This document shows, piece by piece, positions 19,626-28,664 of a stretch of 64,000 nucleotides of DNA. Origin of the DNA: Bacillus sp. AFS037270 (GTDB lineage: Bacteria > Bacillota > Bacilli > Bacillales_B > DSM-18226). The first letter of the stretch is position 1, and every line of letters starts with the position of its first letter. The translations under genes were made by a program, and so were the position numbers. Location: positions 1 to 64,000 of the forward strand of contig NZ_NUNF01000058.1 in NCBI RefSeq assembly GCF_002585305.1, in the 5' to 3' direction. The notes under the pieces were generated by a model. That model was not told the DNA's origin and made no database searches. It worked only from the letters and a program-made list of their open reading frames with translations.

Positions 19626-19694
19626 CCACTTTCTATAAAAAATGTACCACATTCCCCCACTTTCCTCCACCTATTTTTTAACTATTCGCCCCAC
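19626..19694 (-). promoter_or_regulatory. Probable MraZ operator (GTGG repeats)
   Basis: On the minus strand GTGG occurs at 19667-19670, 19657-19660 and 19647-19650, an exact 10-bp period, with outlying copies at 19691-19694 and 19626-19629. GAAAGTGGGG occurs three times. MraZ proteins are known to bind tandem GTGG- or TGGG-type repeats upstream of mraZ. No clear SigA promoter was found beside them. Confidence 0.7.
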
Positions 19695-19732
19695 TTTCTA
19701 AAAAATCCTTTTTTAGCAGTGATTTTTTAGAA

Positions 19733-19768
19733 AAAAAAAGAAAAACTCCACTGCTAAAGGTGGAGTTT
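19733..19768 (-). terminator. Terminator after bshC
   Basis: AAACTCCAC and GTGGAGTTT pair around an 8-nt loop, followed on the minus strand by TTCTTTTTTTTT. It isolates bshC from the mraZ cluster. Confidence 0.85.
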
Positions 19769-19771
19769 TAT

Positions 19772-21406
19772 CTATAGTTTTATTACTTTATGCCTGCCAT
19801 CAAATTCATAGCTGCCAGTCATAATATCATTTATAAAGTTTTGACCATATTGGTTTAAATAATAAAAGATATTCCAAATCCGCTCTTGCGGGGAACCATC
19901 TGGACGCAAGGCAAGATCAACACGTGCATATTTTTTTAAAACGATATCGTGTTGTAACTTAACGGTTTCTTCAAGTTTCGATTTCATAAAACCAATTTCT
20001 TTTAATAAATAATTTTCATTTTTCTTAAGCATTGGTAAAAGCCCGCGATCTAGCTGTTCTGTTTTTACTTTAATTAAATTGTACTGTTCCAGCAGAAGAT
20101 TAATGGTATTAGTAAATAACTGTTCGAGCTCCTGGTCTTTTATAGCTTCTAAAAATCTTCCTTTATCCTGCTTTGTACCATTACTTAACACTTCGGCTAA
20201 ATCTAAGTTCAATTCAGAAAGATCAGTTTCTACCGAACGATCTAAGAAGGTTATATTTAATCGCGGTACAATTGGCGGCATTTTTATATCAAACTGCTCA
20301 AAGACAAGTTTTAGCTCCGCCCAATAAGCAATTTCCCCAGGTCCTGCAATAAAGGCTATCGTTGGGAAAAGCCATTCTTGCATTAAGGGACGTGTTACCA
20401 CATTATTGCTTAAAACAGCCGGATTTTCATTGGCTATTGAAATTAATTCCTCTTTTGAAAAAGAAATCGCTCCACTTTTACCCACAAAGCAATCGTTTTC
20501 ACGTTCAAACTCCAATAATAGTCTTTCATTTAATCGCTGATCATAATAGAAGAGATTGGCTGCATTCTCTGATGTATCGATTATCTTTGGAAAACCCTTC
20601 TTTTCTATTTGTTTTTGCTGCTCTAATAAAGAATGGGTAATCCTGTCGTGATGTTCAATCTGCTGTTTAAAAAATTCCTTTTGTAACTGACGGAATTCTT
20701 TGTTACCAGAGTCAACGATGAGAAGCCCATAATCCTTAAACAGTTCCATAATAAGGTTCGCAAAAAAATCAACAAAGGTGGTCGACTTTGCTATTTGCTC
20801 TTCAGCTAACGCTAACAGTCCGTTGGTATATTCGGTTTCACCAAAATTCTTTATTAAATTCTGAACCCAAGAGTGACAAATACCTTTATCCAGTACAATA
20901 TCAGATACCATTTTCTTTTGATGCACCTTTTCAGGATATACCCATTTATCTACACTCTGCTTATTCTGGACAAATACATGATTGACTTCTTGGAAATCAT
21001 GGTCTTCTCCTGCAATCCAAAAAACAGGGATAACCGGAACACCAAGCTGCCTTTCTTTTTGTTCTGCCAGCTTTATAATAGAAATGACCTTATGTATGGA
21101 ATAAAGTGGTCCTGTAAGGATCCCTGCTTGTTGACCACCAATTACGACAAGACTATCAGCTAGTTTAAGTTTATCAATTGATTTCTTTACAGCTTCTGAA
21201 GTGGGAAAACTCTCCATAAAGCTCTCAATATGCCGAGCAACCTCGATGCGGGGAAACGGTCTATTGTTTAACTCAGCTATTCTTTTCATATCTTCTTGAG
21301 AGTCATTATACCGATAATGAAAAAAAGGCTGTACCTCAACAGATTGTTCCAAATAATTCGATGCAAACCGATTAGTTGCCGGCAAAGAGAGATTTAAAAT
21401 CTCCAT
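19772..21406 (-). CDS. bshC: Bacillithiol biosynthesis cysteine-adding enzyme BshC
   Basis: Last enzyme of bacillithiol synthesis, adding cysteine to GlcN-malate. 544 aa with the family landmarks ADSLVVIGGQQAGILTGPLYSIHK near residue 85, IPVFWIAGEDHDFQEVNH near 125, and FPTIAFIAGPGEIAYWAEL near 350, plus a C-terminal coiled coil. The ATG follows AAAGGAAG. It is upstream of mraZ as in other Bacillaceae but has its own terminator and a likely own promoter (TGG-TATACT). Confidence 0.95.
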   Translation of the reverse strand: MEILNLSLPATNRFASNYLEQSVEVQPFFHYRYNDSQEDMKRIAELNNRPFPRIEVARHIESFMESFPTSEAVKKSIDKLKLADSLVVIGGQQAGILTGPLYSIHKVISIIKLAEQKERQLGVPVIPVFWIAGEDHDFQEVNHVFVQNKQSVDKWVYPEKVHQKKMVSDIVLDKGICHSWVQNLIKNFGETEYTNGLLALAEEQIAKSTTFVDFFANLIMELFKDYGLLIVDSGNKEFRQLQKEFFKQQIEHHDRITHSLLEQQKQIEKKGFPKIIDTSENAANLFYYDQRLNERLLLEFERENDCFVGKSGAISFSKEELISIANENPAVLSNNVVTRPLMQEWLFPTIAFIAGPGEIAYWAELKLVFEQFDIKMPPIVPRLNITFLDRSVETDLSELNLDLAEVLSNGTKQDKGRFLEAIKDQELEQLFTNTINLLLEQYNLIKVKTEQLDRGLLPMLKKNENYLLKEIGFMKSKLEETVKLQHDIVLKKYARVDLALRPDGSPQERIWNIFYYLNQYGQNFINDIMTGSYEFDGRHKVIKL

Positions 21407-21447
21407 TCGTGTACTTCCTTTCTGTTACCGTGATTCATTCTTAGAAG

Positions 21448-21456
21448 AGTATACCA
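21448..21456 (-). promoter_or_regulatory. Extended -10 promoter of bshC
   Basis: Minus-strand TGG-TATACT, an extended -10 element, lies about 40 bp before the bshC ATG. No good -35 is seen, as is common with extended -10 promoters. Confidence 0.4.
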
Positions 21457-21492
21457 TTATCCACCCCATATAAAGAAAACTTTTGCTCTAAT

Positions 21493-21888
21493 TTAGGATG
21501 AAAAACTAAAGGTGATGGCTCGAGACACTAAACCATAAAAGGTAAGGACAAAATAGGTGAAAAAAAATAATATAAAATTAAAACGCCAAAACCCTTTCCA
21601 TACTCGTTTAACGATAATTTCCTCCTTAACCTTCCAGTGAACGAAAACAAACACCATCGCAATCACAAGCATTACTAGTATTATTAACCAAAAAAACGAT
21701 TTATCCCAAAGAGTGACAATTAAAAAATGAACAGAAACAATATAAAAAATAGTTGTATAATCAAGAGCCATATGGAGCGCTTTTTTTGTAGTTTTTAAGG
21801 TTAGCTTTATTACGGTAAAGACTAGAATTGTCCCTATTATCGGGATCGCAAAGAAAACAGTTAGAACAGACGAAAAAATTGTGCTCAT
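21493..21888 (-). CDS. DUF3397 family membrane protein
   Basis: A 131-aa protein with four hydrophobic helices (about residues 5-27, 43-62, 66-85, 100-122), matching the DUF3397 family in length and place. Function unknown. Its ATG shares one base with the stop of the panE-like gene (TAATG), so the two are translated together; this pairing is usual in Bacillus. Confidence 0.7.
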   Translation of the reverse strand: MSTIFSSVLTVFFAIPIIGTILVFTVIKLTLKTTKKALHMALDYTTIFYIVSVHFLIVTLWDKSFFWLIILVMLVIAMVFVFVHWKVKEEIIVKRVWKGFWRFNFILFFFTYFVLTFYGLVSRAITFSFSS

Positions 21889-22787
21889 TATATGACCACT
21901 CCTTGACTCTCTATTCCTTTAATTAGATAATAAATTGTTTCTAGTTGAGGAAATTTCTTTCCTTGTTTGTTGGCTTCTTCTAGTAAATACCCTAAAATGG
22001 CATCTACCTCTGTCAGCCGTTTAGCCTCAATATCTTTTAACATGGAAGAACGATTATCTCGTGTTTTTTTACAAATCATAATCACATGCTCCCAGTATTC
22101 TTCCGGGTGCTCCAGGTTTAAAATGGAAGTAATTTCACTAAAGAGATTTTGTAAGACTTTATAATAAAATGGATTATCAATTAGTGCCCCATTATTCACT
22201 TGAAGTATCGCTGTTAATGGATTGATCATAGCGTTTGCAATTAACTTTTTTTCCATCATGGCAAAATACTCTTCTTGATAGGTGATTGGAAACACATTGG
22301 AAACTTCTGAGGCAAACATCTTTAGGAACCCTGGGTCACCTTTATAGACAGCAACGTTAGTGGTCCCTATACCGTTGTGCCTCACCGTGTATGGATTCTT
22401 TTTAAGTGCTCCATGCTCTACAGAACCGACAAACAAATTGTTCGTATTAATATCGTCTAACAGTTTTAAATGTCCCATCCCATTTTGTAAAAATAGTATG
22501 TTTTCTGGCATTGATGGTAACTGAGATAACCTCTCAATAATTGAAAATAGCTGGTATTGCTTTACAGCGATAATAGTTAAAGCCTCTGATCCCTGCCAGT
22601 CCGCTATTGGTAACGCTTTAACTTTCGCAATAGTCTCTTCTGTCCCGCTCTGCAATAAGACATTATGTTGATTAATTTCAGCTGCTTGTTCCTGTGACCT
22701 TGTATAAACAGTTACGTCAAAAAGACGGCTAAGGTAAGCAGCAAATAACAACCCAATCGATCCCGCACCAATAATACCAACCCTCAT
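21888..22787 (-). CDS. panE: 2-dehydropantoate 2-reductase family protein (YlbQ/PanE)
   Basis: NADPH-dependent ketopantoate reductase homologue of the pantothenate pathway. An N-terminal Rossmann motif VGIIGAGSIGLLFAAYL, then LFLQNGMGH near residue 100, the catalytic-lysine segment MEKKLIANAMINPLTAIL near 185, and the C-terminal helical domain with EVDAILGYL are seen. 299 aa, normal. Bacilli often carry more than one paralogue, so its real substrate is less certain than the family. It lies downstream of the carboxylase terminator. Confidence 0.88.
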   Translation of the reverse strand: MRVGIIGAGSIGLLFAAYLSRLFDVTVYTRSQEQAAEINQHNVLLQSGTEETIAKVKALPIADWQGSEALTIIAVKQYQLFSIIERLSQLPSMPENILFLQNGMGHLKLLDDINTNNLFVGSVEHGALKKNPYTVRHNGIGTTNVAVYKGDPGFLKMFASEVSNVFPITYQEEYFAMMEKKLIANAMINPLTAILQVNNGALIDNPFYYKVLQNLFSEITSILNLEHPEEYWEHVIMICKKTRDNRSSMLKDIEAKRLTEVDAILGYLLEEANKQGKKFPQLETIYYLIKGIESQGVVI

Positions 22788-22875
22788 GGAAGTGTACCCC
22801 TCTTTTTTTAAAAAATAGCAATGTGATTGATATGCTTGCTAATATTTTATCAGATGATGCCATTTGTTAGTAGAT

Positions 22876-22911
22876 ACAAAAAAACCTTTTCGAGCATAAG
22901 TCGAAAAGGTT
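22876..22911 (-). terminator. Terminator of the acyl-CoA carboxylase operon
   Basis: AACCTTTTCGA and TCGAAAAGGTT form an 11-bp stem with a 7-nt loop, followed on the minus strand by a run of T. It stands a few bases beyond the carboxyltransferase stop. Confidence 0.88.
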
Positions 22912-22917
22912 CAATCA

Positions 22918-24459
22918 TTATACTGGATAGACAGGATGCTTTCTGACACTAAAGGTAACCTCTTTAGTTTCATAGTAAGCAAATCGCTGAATTAGAACAT
23001 CTCTTAGTTCGGAAGGAGCAACGATTTCATCCACTATTAACTCTGAAGCTAACTTATATATGTCAATATGCTCTTTATACTCTTTATGCTTTTCTTGTAC
23101 AAAAGCAATTTTTTCTTTTGGATCGGCGATTTCATTGATTTTATTAGAGTAGACGGCATTTACGGCTGCTTCAGGACCCATAACCGCGATTTGGGCAGTC
23201 GGCAGGGCAATACAGCAGTCAGGTTCAAAGGCGGGACCTGCCATTGCATAAAGTCCTGCACCATAAGCCTTTCTAACAATAACGGAAATCTTTGGTACAG
23301 TGGCCGAACTCATTGCCGCAATTAATTTGGCGCCATGGCGGATAATCCCCGCCCGTTCCACTTTTGTGCCAATCATAAAGCCCGGGACATCTGCTAAAAA
23401 CAATAAGGGAATATGGAAAGCATCGCAAAGCTGAATGAATTTTGCAGCTTTATCTGCTGAATCAACAAATAACACGCCGCCTTTAACCTTCGGCTGATTA
23501 GCGATAATGCCCACCGCTCTCCCATCGATTCGAGCTAATCCGGTGATAATCTCTGGTGCGAATAGCTTCTTAATTTCATAAAAACTCCCATTGTCAACTA
23601 ATCGTTCTATACATTCCACCATGTCAAACGGCGCATTTTGGTTTTCCGGAATAATCGCTTCTAATTCTCGGCCTTCTTTTGCTTGGACACCAGCAGTCCG
23701 TTTAGGCACTTCTTTGAAGCTTGAAGGAAAAAAGCTGATATATTTTTTGGCTGATTCAATGGCTTCTTCCTCACTATAAGCGAGCACATCCCCACAACCC
23801 GAAATTGTACAATGCATCCGGGCCCCGCCCATTTCCTCCAGCGTTACTTTTTCCCCAATGACCTTTTCAGCCATCCTTGGGGAGCCTAAATACATTGATG
23901 CATTTTGGTCGACCATAATGACAATGTCACAAAATGCCGGGATGTAAGCCCCTCCAGCGGCAGAGGGGCCAAATAAAATACATACCTGTGGAATCATACC
24001 AGATAGCTTTACTTGATTATAAAAGATTTTTCCTGCGCCGCGTCGATTTGGAAACATCTCTACTTGGTCTGTAATTCTCGCCCCAGCTGAATCAACTAAA
24101 TAAAATAACGGCACTTTTAATTTTTCTGCTGTTTCTTGAATTCGGATTATTTTCTCAACCGTGCGCGCTCCCCACGAACCTGCTTTAATCGTTGAGTCAT
24201 TCGCCATCACACACACTGTCTGGCCATTAATTTTACCAATAGCTGTTACAACACCATCAGCAGGAAGGTCAACGGCTTTAAAGTTAGCAAATTTTCCGTC
24301 CTCTTCATACTTACCATCATCAAATAATAACGATAATCGTTCACGCACAAATAGTTTATTTTGTTCCTTAGCCTTTTCATGATACTTAGGCTGGCCGCCG
24401 GCTTCGATTATTCTACGATTGTCGTTTAATTGATCAACTAACGTATTTATGGTTGCCAT
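22918..24459 (-). CDS. Acyl-CoA carboxylase, carboxyltransferase subunit
   Basis: A 513-aa carboxyltransferase of the PccB/MccB/AccD family, which moves CO2 from biotin to an acyl-CoA. The N-half carries RERLSLLFDDGKYEE, the oxyanion loop LVDSAGARI and FGPSAAGGAYIPAFCD; the C-half carries GGVLFVDSADKAAKFI, DVPGFMIGTKVERAGIIRHGAK and RKAYGAGLYAM with GPEAAVNAVY. Together with the BCCP and biotin carboxylase genes it completes an enzyme. Substrate (propionyl-, methylcrotonyl- or another CoA) cannot be read from the sequence alone. Confidence 0.9.
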   Translation of the reverse strand: MATINTLVDQLNDNRRIIEAGGQPKYHEKAKEQNKLFVRERLSLLFDDGKYEEDGKFANFKAVDLPADGVVTAIGKINGQTVCVMANDSTIKAGSWGARTVEKIIRIQETAEKLKVPLFYLVDSAGARITDQVEMFPNRRGAGKIFYNQVKLSGMIPQVCILFGPSAAGGAYIPAFCDIVIMVDQNASMYLGSPRMAEKVIGEKVTLEEMGGARMHCTISGCGDVLAYSEEEAIESAKKYISFFPSSFKEVPKRTAGVQAKEGRELEAIIPENQNAPFDMVECIERLVDNGSFYEIKKLFAPEIITGLARIDGRAVGIIANQPKVKGGVLFVDSADKAAKFIQLCDAFHIPLLFLADVPGFMIGTKVERAGIIRHGAKLIAAMSSATVPKISVIVRKAYGAGLYAMAGPAFEPDCCIALPTAQIAVMGPEAAVNAVYSNKINEIADPKEKIAFVQEKHKEYKEHIDIYKLASELIVDEIVAPSELRDVLIQRFAYYETKEVTFSVRKHPVYPV

Positions 24460-24485
24460 CGTAATCCCCCGTTTTCTAAAAAATG

Positions 24486-24698
24486 CTATTCTAGGACCAG
24501 CAATACATCTCCTTCATTTACAAAATCCCCAATGCTCACCTTTACTTCCCGGACAACTCCCTCTGTTCCGCTCTCGATAGGGATTTCCATTTTCATTGAT
24601 TCTAACATGACTACTTCCTGACCTGGATTTACTTGGGCCCCAGCTGAAACAAAAACATTTAGGATAGTACCTGCCATTGATGCTGTAATTTCTTTCAT
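24486..24698 (-). CDS. Biotin carboxyl carrier protein (stand-alone, 70 aa)
   Basis: A 70-aa protein that is only a biotinyl domain. The biotinylation motif ESMKMEIP places the acceptor at Lys36, and the flanking GQEVVMLE and GDFVNEGDVLLVLE strands are typical. It must shuttle carboxybiotin between the adjacent carboxylase and transferase. ATG follows GGGGAGAATT. It lies 13 bp after the carboxylase gene and 26 bp before the transferase gene, so the three form one operon. Confidence 0.92.
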   Translation of the reverse strand: MKEITASMAGTILNVFVSAGAQVNPGQEVVMLESMKMEIPIESGTEGVVREVKVSIGDFVNEGDVLLVLE

Positions 24699-24711
24699 AT
24701 GAATTCTCCCC

Positions 24712-26049
24712 TTATTTCACATCATTTTTATTTAAAAAATTGGTTGAATAGTCTCCCGTTTGGAATGAGTCAGTTTCTAAAATATTTAAAAATAGTGGCA
24801 CATTTGTTTTTATGCCCTCGATGTTTACATCTTTAAAGAAGCGTTTGGCTGATGTTATTGCTGTATGTCGTGATGAACCGTAAAAAATGCATTTGGCAAT
24901 CAACGGGTCATAAAAAGGAGTTACAGTCCCGCCTTCAACATAGCCGTAATCAATCCTGGCCCCTTCTTCCATATTCCATTTAAGAGTGGTAATTTTTCCT
25001 GGTGAAGGTAAAAAGCGGACAGGATCTTCCGCATACAGTCGAAACTCAATAGCATTACCTTTCGAACTAATTTCAGACTGATGTAAAGGCAGCTTTTCTC
25101 CGCGGGCAACAAGGATTTGCCACTTTACCAAATCAAGCCCCGTAATCATTTCGGTTACCGGGTGCTCTACCTGCAGGCGTGTGTTCATTTCAAGGAAATA
25201 AAAGTTCTCTTGTCGATCAACAATAAATTCAATCGTTCCCGCGTTTGTATACTGGACAGCACGTGCCGCTTTAATCGCTGTTTCAAACATTTTCTGCCGT
25301 ACGTTATCAGATAAAAATGGTGATGGTGATTCTTCAACAACCTTTTGGTGTCGTCTTTGTATGGAACAATCCCTTTCAAACAAGTGGACAATATTGCCAA
25401 AGTGGTCTCCAAAAACCTGAACTTCAATATGTCTGCTATCTGGAATATATTTTTCGATAAATACTTCATCAGAACCAAAATAAGTCAACGCCCTTTTCTT
25501 TGTGGATTCATATGACTTAACGAGCGCTTGCTCATTCTCACAAAGAATCATGCCGATTCCACCCCCGCCCCCACTTGCCTTAAGCATAATTGGGTAACCA
25601 ATGGTTTTCGCTAACCTGAATGCTTCCTCAATGGTCTTTAATCCATTGCTGCTTCCCGGTACAACTGGGACGCCAGCCTTCTCCATTGTTTGGCGTGCAG
25701 CAATTTTATCCCCCATCAATTCAATTGTTTTAGGCTCAGGCCCAATAAAAATGATTCCAGCATTTCTGGTCTGTTCAGCAAAAGCAGCATTTTCCGATAA
25801 AAATCCGTATCCAGGGTGAATCGCATCCACCTTTTCGCCCTTTGCGATTTCCAAGATCTTGTCAATTCTTAAATAAGATTTGCTGACATGAGGTTCCCCC
25901 ACACATATCGCCTTAGTTGCTGCTTTTACAAAAGGCATTTCCTTATCGGCCTCGGAATAAATAGCAATGGTTTCAATCCCCATCATTTGACAAGTATTAA
26001 TAATCCTAAGGGCAATTTCTCCTCGATTGGCAATTAAAATTTTTTGCAC
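24712..26049 (-). CDS. Biotin carboxylase subunit of an acyl-CoA carboxylase
   Basis: ATP-grasp enzyme that carboxylates biotin with bicarbonate. N-terminal ILIANRGEIALRI, IHPGYGFLSENAAFA near residue 78, the glycine-rich loop KASGGGGGIGM near 158, FERDCSIQRRHQKVVEESPSP-type segment near 228, and the catalytic EMNTRLQVEHPVTE near 285 are all present. 445 aa. GTG start behind AAAGGGGAAG. It is first in the three-gene operon. A second, house-keeping accC is expected elsewhere; this one serves the neighbouring carboxyltransferase. Confidence 0.92.
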   Translation of the reverse strand: MQKILIANRGEIALRIINTCQMMGIETIAIYSEADKEMPFVKAATKAICVGEPHVSKSYLRIDKILEIAKGEKVDAIHPGYGFLSENAAFAEQTRNAGIIFIGPEPKTIELMGDKIAARQTMEKAGVPVVPGSSNGLKTIEEAFRLAKTIGYPIMLKASGGGGGIGMILCENEQALVKSYESTKKRALTYFGSDEVFIEKYIPDSRHIEVQVFGDHFGNIVHLFERDCSIQRRHQKVVEESPSPFLSDNVRQKMFETAIKAARAVQYTNAGTIEFIVDRQENFYFLEMNTRLQVEHPVTEMITGLDLVKWQILVARGEKLPLHQSEISSKGNAIEFRLYAEDPVRFLPSPGKITTLKWNMEEGARIDYGYVEGGTVTPFYDPLIAKCIFYGSSRHTAITSAKRFFKDVNIEGIKTNVPLFLNILETDSFQTGDYSTNFLNKNDVK

Positions 26050-26284
26050 TTTTCTTCCCCTTTCATACCCCTTTTAGCGCCTTCTTTAAGTTTTTCTACA
26101 TCATTAAAGAAATTTCCTGCAAATTTTGTAACCGCTTTCGAAACTTATGTGAAGAATTTTTTGGCTATTTGTACTATAATGATAGTAACTGATTTTGAAT
26201 AATGCAAATATTATTTCTCTTCATGTTATTCAAGAGCATATAGATATATACAAGAACAAGAAATCTACATTTAGGAGGCAAACC

Positions 26285-26764
26285 ATGGTGTACAAAGTGG
26301 AAAAACTAAAAATAAATTTTAAAACACTGGAAGAGTTTAAAAAATTTAAAGAATACGGACTTCAGGAATTATCTATGCTTGAAGATTTAGAAGCCAATAT
26401 GATAGATAATAATAGTGAATCACCTTTTTACGGAGTCTATTTCGGGGACAAATTAGTAGCAAGAATGAGCTTATACCAGATTGATGCTAAATTTGACCGT
26501 TATTTCTTTCCACCACAAAATTATCTAGAGTTGTGGAAGCTTGAAGTTTTACCTGACTATCAAGGAAAAGGATTTGGTAAAGCACTAGTTGATTTTGCTA
26601 AAAGCTTCGGTGTGCCTATTAAGACAAATCCAAGAGTACAATCTAGCGGTTTTTTTGAAAAATTAGGGTTTGCCAATGTAGAGTATGAAATGGAACGTGA
26701 CCGCGGCGAAAATCCTCTTGTTTGGTATCCAGAGGGCGTAGAGGCGCAGAATCATCAAAAATAA
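26285..26764 (+). CDS. ylbP: GNAT acetyltransferase YlbP
   Basis: A 159-aa GNAT-family N-acetyltransferase. The acetyl-CoA loop is LPDYQGKGFGKALVDFAKSF (VLPDYQGKGFGKAL, near residue 95), following YLELWKLEVLP. ATG at 26285 follows TTAGGAGGCAAACC; upstream in-frame codons lack such a site. The substrate is unknown. It is transcribed against its neighbours and shares a terminator with rsfA. The TATAAT at 26175-26180 may be its -10. Confidence 0.88.
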   Translation: MVYKVEKLKINFKTLEEFKKFKEYGLQELSMLEDLEANMIDNNSESPFYGVYFGDKLVARMSLYQIDAKFDRYFFPPQNYLELWKLEVLPDYQGKGFGKALVDFAKSFGVPIKTNPRVQSSGFFEKLGFANVEYEMERDRGENPLVWYPEGVEAQNHQK

Positions 26765-26781
26765 ATATGTAATAAAATATT

Positions 26782-26808
26782 AAAAAGCGGACGTAAAGTC
26801 CGCTTTTT
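26782..26808. terminator. Bidirectional terminator, ylbP / rsfA
   Basis: AAAAAGCGGAC-gtaaa-GTCCGCTTTTT: a symmetrical hairpin flanked by A and T runs, between two convergent genes, suited to both strands. Confidence 0.9.
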
Positions 26809-27438
26809 CTATTTTTCCACTCTTTCAAGGTTGCCGTTTTTGTCCATCTGGAACTTTACTTTTTGCTGGCGGTCCTCATCCTGCAGGACAACCATTTTCC
26901 GCGCTCTTTCCATGATCTCAATTAAAGAACGGTAATCCTCCTCAATGGCTTTGAGATTTTTTGACAATCTTTCATTTTCAGCAGCTAAATAGTAAGTCTT
27001 TTTTTCTAACTCTTTGATTTTTTCAGTCGATCTTTTCTTCTCTTCTTCAAAACCAGAAGAGGCTTCTGCCTGCTTTTGAAGTCCCTCTAAAAAGTGGATG
27101 ACCGCCGGAAATGTGACCTTGCTTCCTTGCTCATGGTTAGAAGAAGACTGTATATTTTCTACAGAAACTGGATCATTTTGATTGATTTCCTCAATAGAGG
27201 CATCTTGTTTCTTTAGTTCTTTGCGCTGTTTCTTGGCCAGTTCTATACCTGATTTATATTGCTTTCTTACATATGAATTCCAACGGAACCCACATGCTGC
27301 AGAAGTGCGTGTTAATTGTTTGCCAACTTCCTCAAATGCCTGCAGTTGTGTTCCGCCTTCACGGATATGCCTTAAAACCACTTCAGCAAGTAACAAATCC
27401 TCATCTTGGGACCATGCATCTTGTCGAGTTGGTGACAT
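26809..27438 (-). CDS. rsfA: Prespore-specific regulator RsfA
   Basis: A 209-aa RsfA-family transcription factor. The N-terminus has a Myb/SANT-like domain (RQDAWSQDEDLLLAEVVLRHI, then CGFRWNSYVRKQY near residue 48), and a long coiled coil covers about 125-190. In B. subtilis the family modulates forespore SigF-dependent genes. ATG at 27438 gives the usual MSPTRQDAW start, with AGGAGGGA 7 bp upstream. Sporulation context is supported by spoVD, spoVE and ylbJ in the window. Confidence 0.9.
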   Translation of the reverse strand: MSPTRQDAWSQDEDLLLAEVVLRHIREGGTQLQAFEEVGKQLTRTSAACGFRWNSYVRKQYKSGIELAKKQRKELKKQDASIEEINQNDPVSVENIQSSSNHEQGSKVTFPAVIHFLEGLQKQAEASSGFEEEKKRSTEKIKELEKKTYYLAAENERLSKNLKAIEEDYRSLIEIMERARKMVVLQDEDRQQKVKFQMDKNGNLERVEK

Positions 27439-27513
27439 TTGTTCATCCCTCCTAGTGTTTTTATAATACATATGCATCTACTAGAAAAGATAGACTTAAT
27501 CAGAAGTTGTCTT

Positions 27514-28284
27514 TTAATCTTTATTCACTGTTTTTTTACTCATAAACTTCTTTACATATTGAATATGGGCATCACTTTCCCAGAGTAGGGCACAATGTCG
27601 GACTTCTTCCTCTATTCTTTCTCGAAGTTTGGCTTCTTCCCATTTACGAATCCATACTCTTTTATAGGATTGTAAAACACTTAAATCATTACCTAGCATT
27701 TTTTCAATAAATCCTTCACCTGCTTGAAGCGGGGAGCCATCATAAAGGGCGTCAATAAATCCAGCTTCTTTCAATTGTTCCGCTGTTTGCAGCTCTGCTT
27801 CCATCAAAAGCTTCATGGCGCTAGGGGCAGACATTTTTTCCGCTAAGATAGAACCCCCTCCCCAGCCTGTTGTGATGGCTTGTTTCCCTTGAACGAACCC
27901 CGCTTTAATCCCTTTCCGTGCCAAACGAAAATCACAGGCCGCCGCAATTTCGCAACCACCGCCAATGGCGATTCCGTTTAAAAGAGCTATAGTAGGTATC
28001 GGTAAAGCGAGAAGCTCATATAGGATATGGGCCATTTTAGAGAGCATAACTTGCGCTTCCTCTTTTGTGTGGAGTGCATGAAAAACAGATAAATCTCCCC
28101 CCGAACAAAAGGCATGATCTCCCGTTCCAGTTATCATAAGTGCCTTTATATCCGGCTCTGCCGTTCTTTTTATCGCTTCGGCCAGTCCTTCCATCACTTC
28201 GTAATTAATTGCATTCCTTTTTTCACTTCTTGTAATCGTAAATATCATATAACCCTTCTTTGATTTTTCAATGGAGTATGACAA
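27514..28284 (-). CDS. Enoyl-CoA hydratase/isomerase family protein
   Basis: A 256-aa crotonase-fold protein. The oxyanion-hole segments are present: HAFCSGGDLSVF near residue 62 and NGIAIGGGCEIAAACDFR near 107. The usual catalytic glutamate pair of hydratases is not obvious to me, so hydratase activity itself is unproven. I chose the TTG at 28284 because AAGGGGG stands 9 bp upstream; the longer ATG reading lacks a site. It lies after rpmF and its terminator. Substrate unknown. Confidence 0.75.
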   Translation of the reverse strand: MSYSIEKSKKGYMIFTITRSEKRNAINYEVMEGLAEAIKRTAEPDIKALMITGTGDHAFCSGGDLSVFHALHTKEEAQVMLSKMAHILYELLALPIPTIALLNGIAIGGGCEIAAACDFRLARKGIKAGFVQGKQAITTGWGGGSILAEKMSAPSAMKLLMEAELQTAEQLKEAGFIDALYDGSPLQAGEGFIEKMLGNDLSVLQSYKRVWIRKWEEAKLRERIEEEVRHCALLWESDAHIQYVKKFMSKKTVNKD

Positions 28285-28354
28285 AACCAACAGCCCCCTT
28301 TGCATTTGGTTTATGCTTTTCAATAATGGATGTATGTATAGATATGATGATAAA

Positions 28355-28391
28355 CGACAAAAGCACAAGGGCATATAGCTCCTTGTGCTTT
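28355..28391 (-). terminator. Terminator after rpmF
   Basis: AAGCACAAGG (28361-28370) pairs with CCTTGTGCTT (28381-28390) around a 10-nt loop; the minus strand continues with TTTGTCG. It follows rpmF directly. Confidence 0.75.
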
Positions 28392-28406
28392 TTATCCTAA
28401 CGGAAA

Positions 28407-28580
28407 TTAGTCGTTAACAACGTCTTTTCCTTTGTATGTTCCGCAAGCTTTACATACGCGGTGTGCAAGTTTCATTTCACCACAGTTTGGGCAACTTACC
28501 ATACCAGGTACGTTTAATTTAAAATGAGTACGACGTTTTCTTTTTGCAGTTTTAGAAGTTCTTCTAAAAGGTACAGCCAT
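28407..28580 (-). CDS. rpmF: Ribosomal protein bL32
   Basis: A 57-aa large-subunit ribosomal protein: [19 protein letters not shown] at the N-terminus and a zinc ribbon of [20 protein letters not shown] with four cysteines, so this is the zinc-binding (C+) form. ATG at 28580 rather than the one three codons upstream, because the family starts MAVP. It forms an operon with the upstream DUF177 gene, an arrangement found in most bacteria. Confidence 0.98.
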   Translation of the reverse strand: MAVPFRRTSKTAKRKRRTHFKLNVPGMVSCPNCGEMKLAHRVCKACGTYKGKDVVND

Positions 28581-28664
28581 TCTTCCCACCTCCTTAAAGA
28601 GTATTAAGAAAGTAATGAAGGCCAGGAATGCTGGTTCTTCACTTTGCTTCTTAGATTTTGCCGA

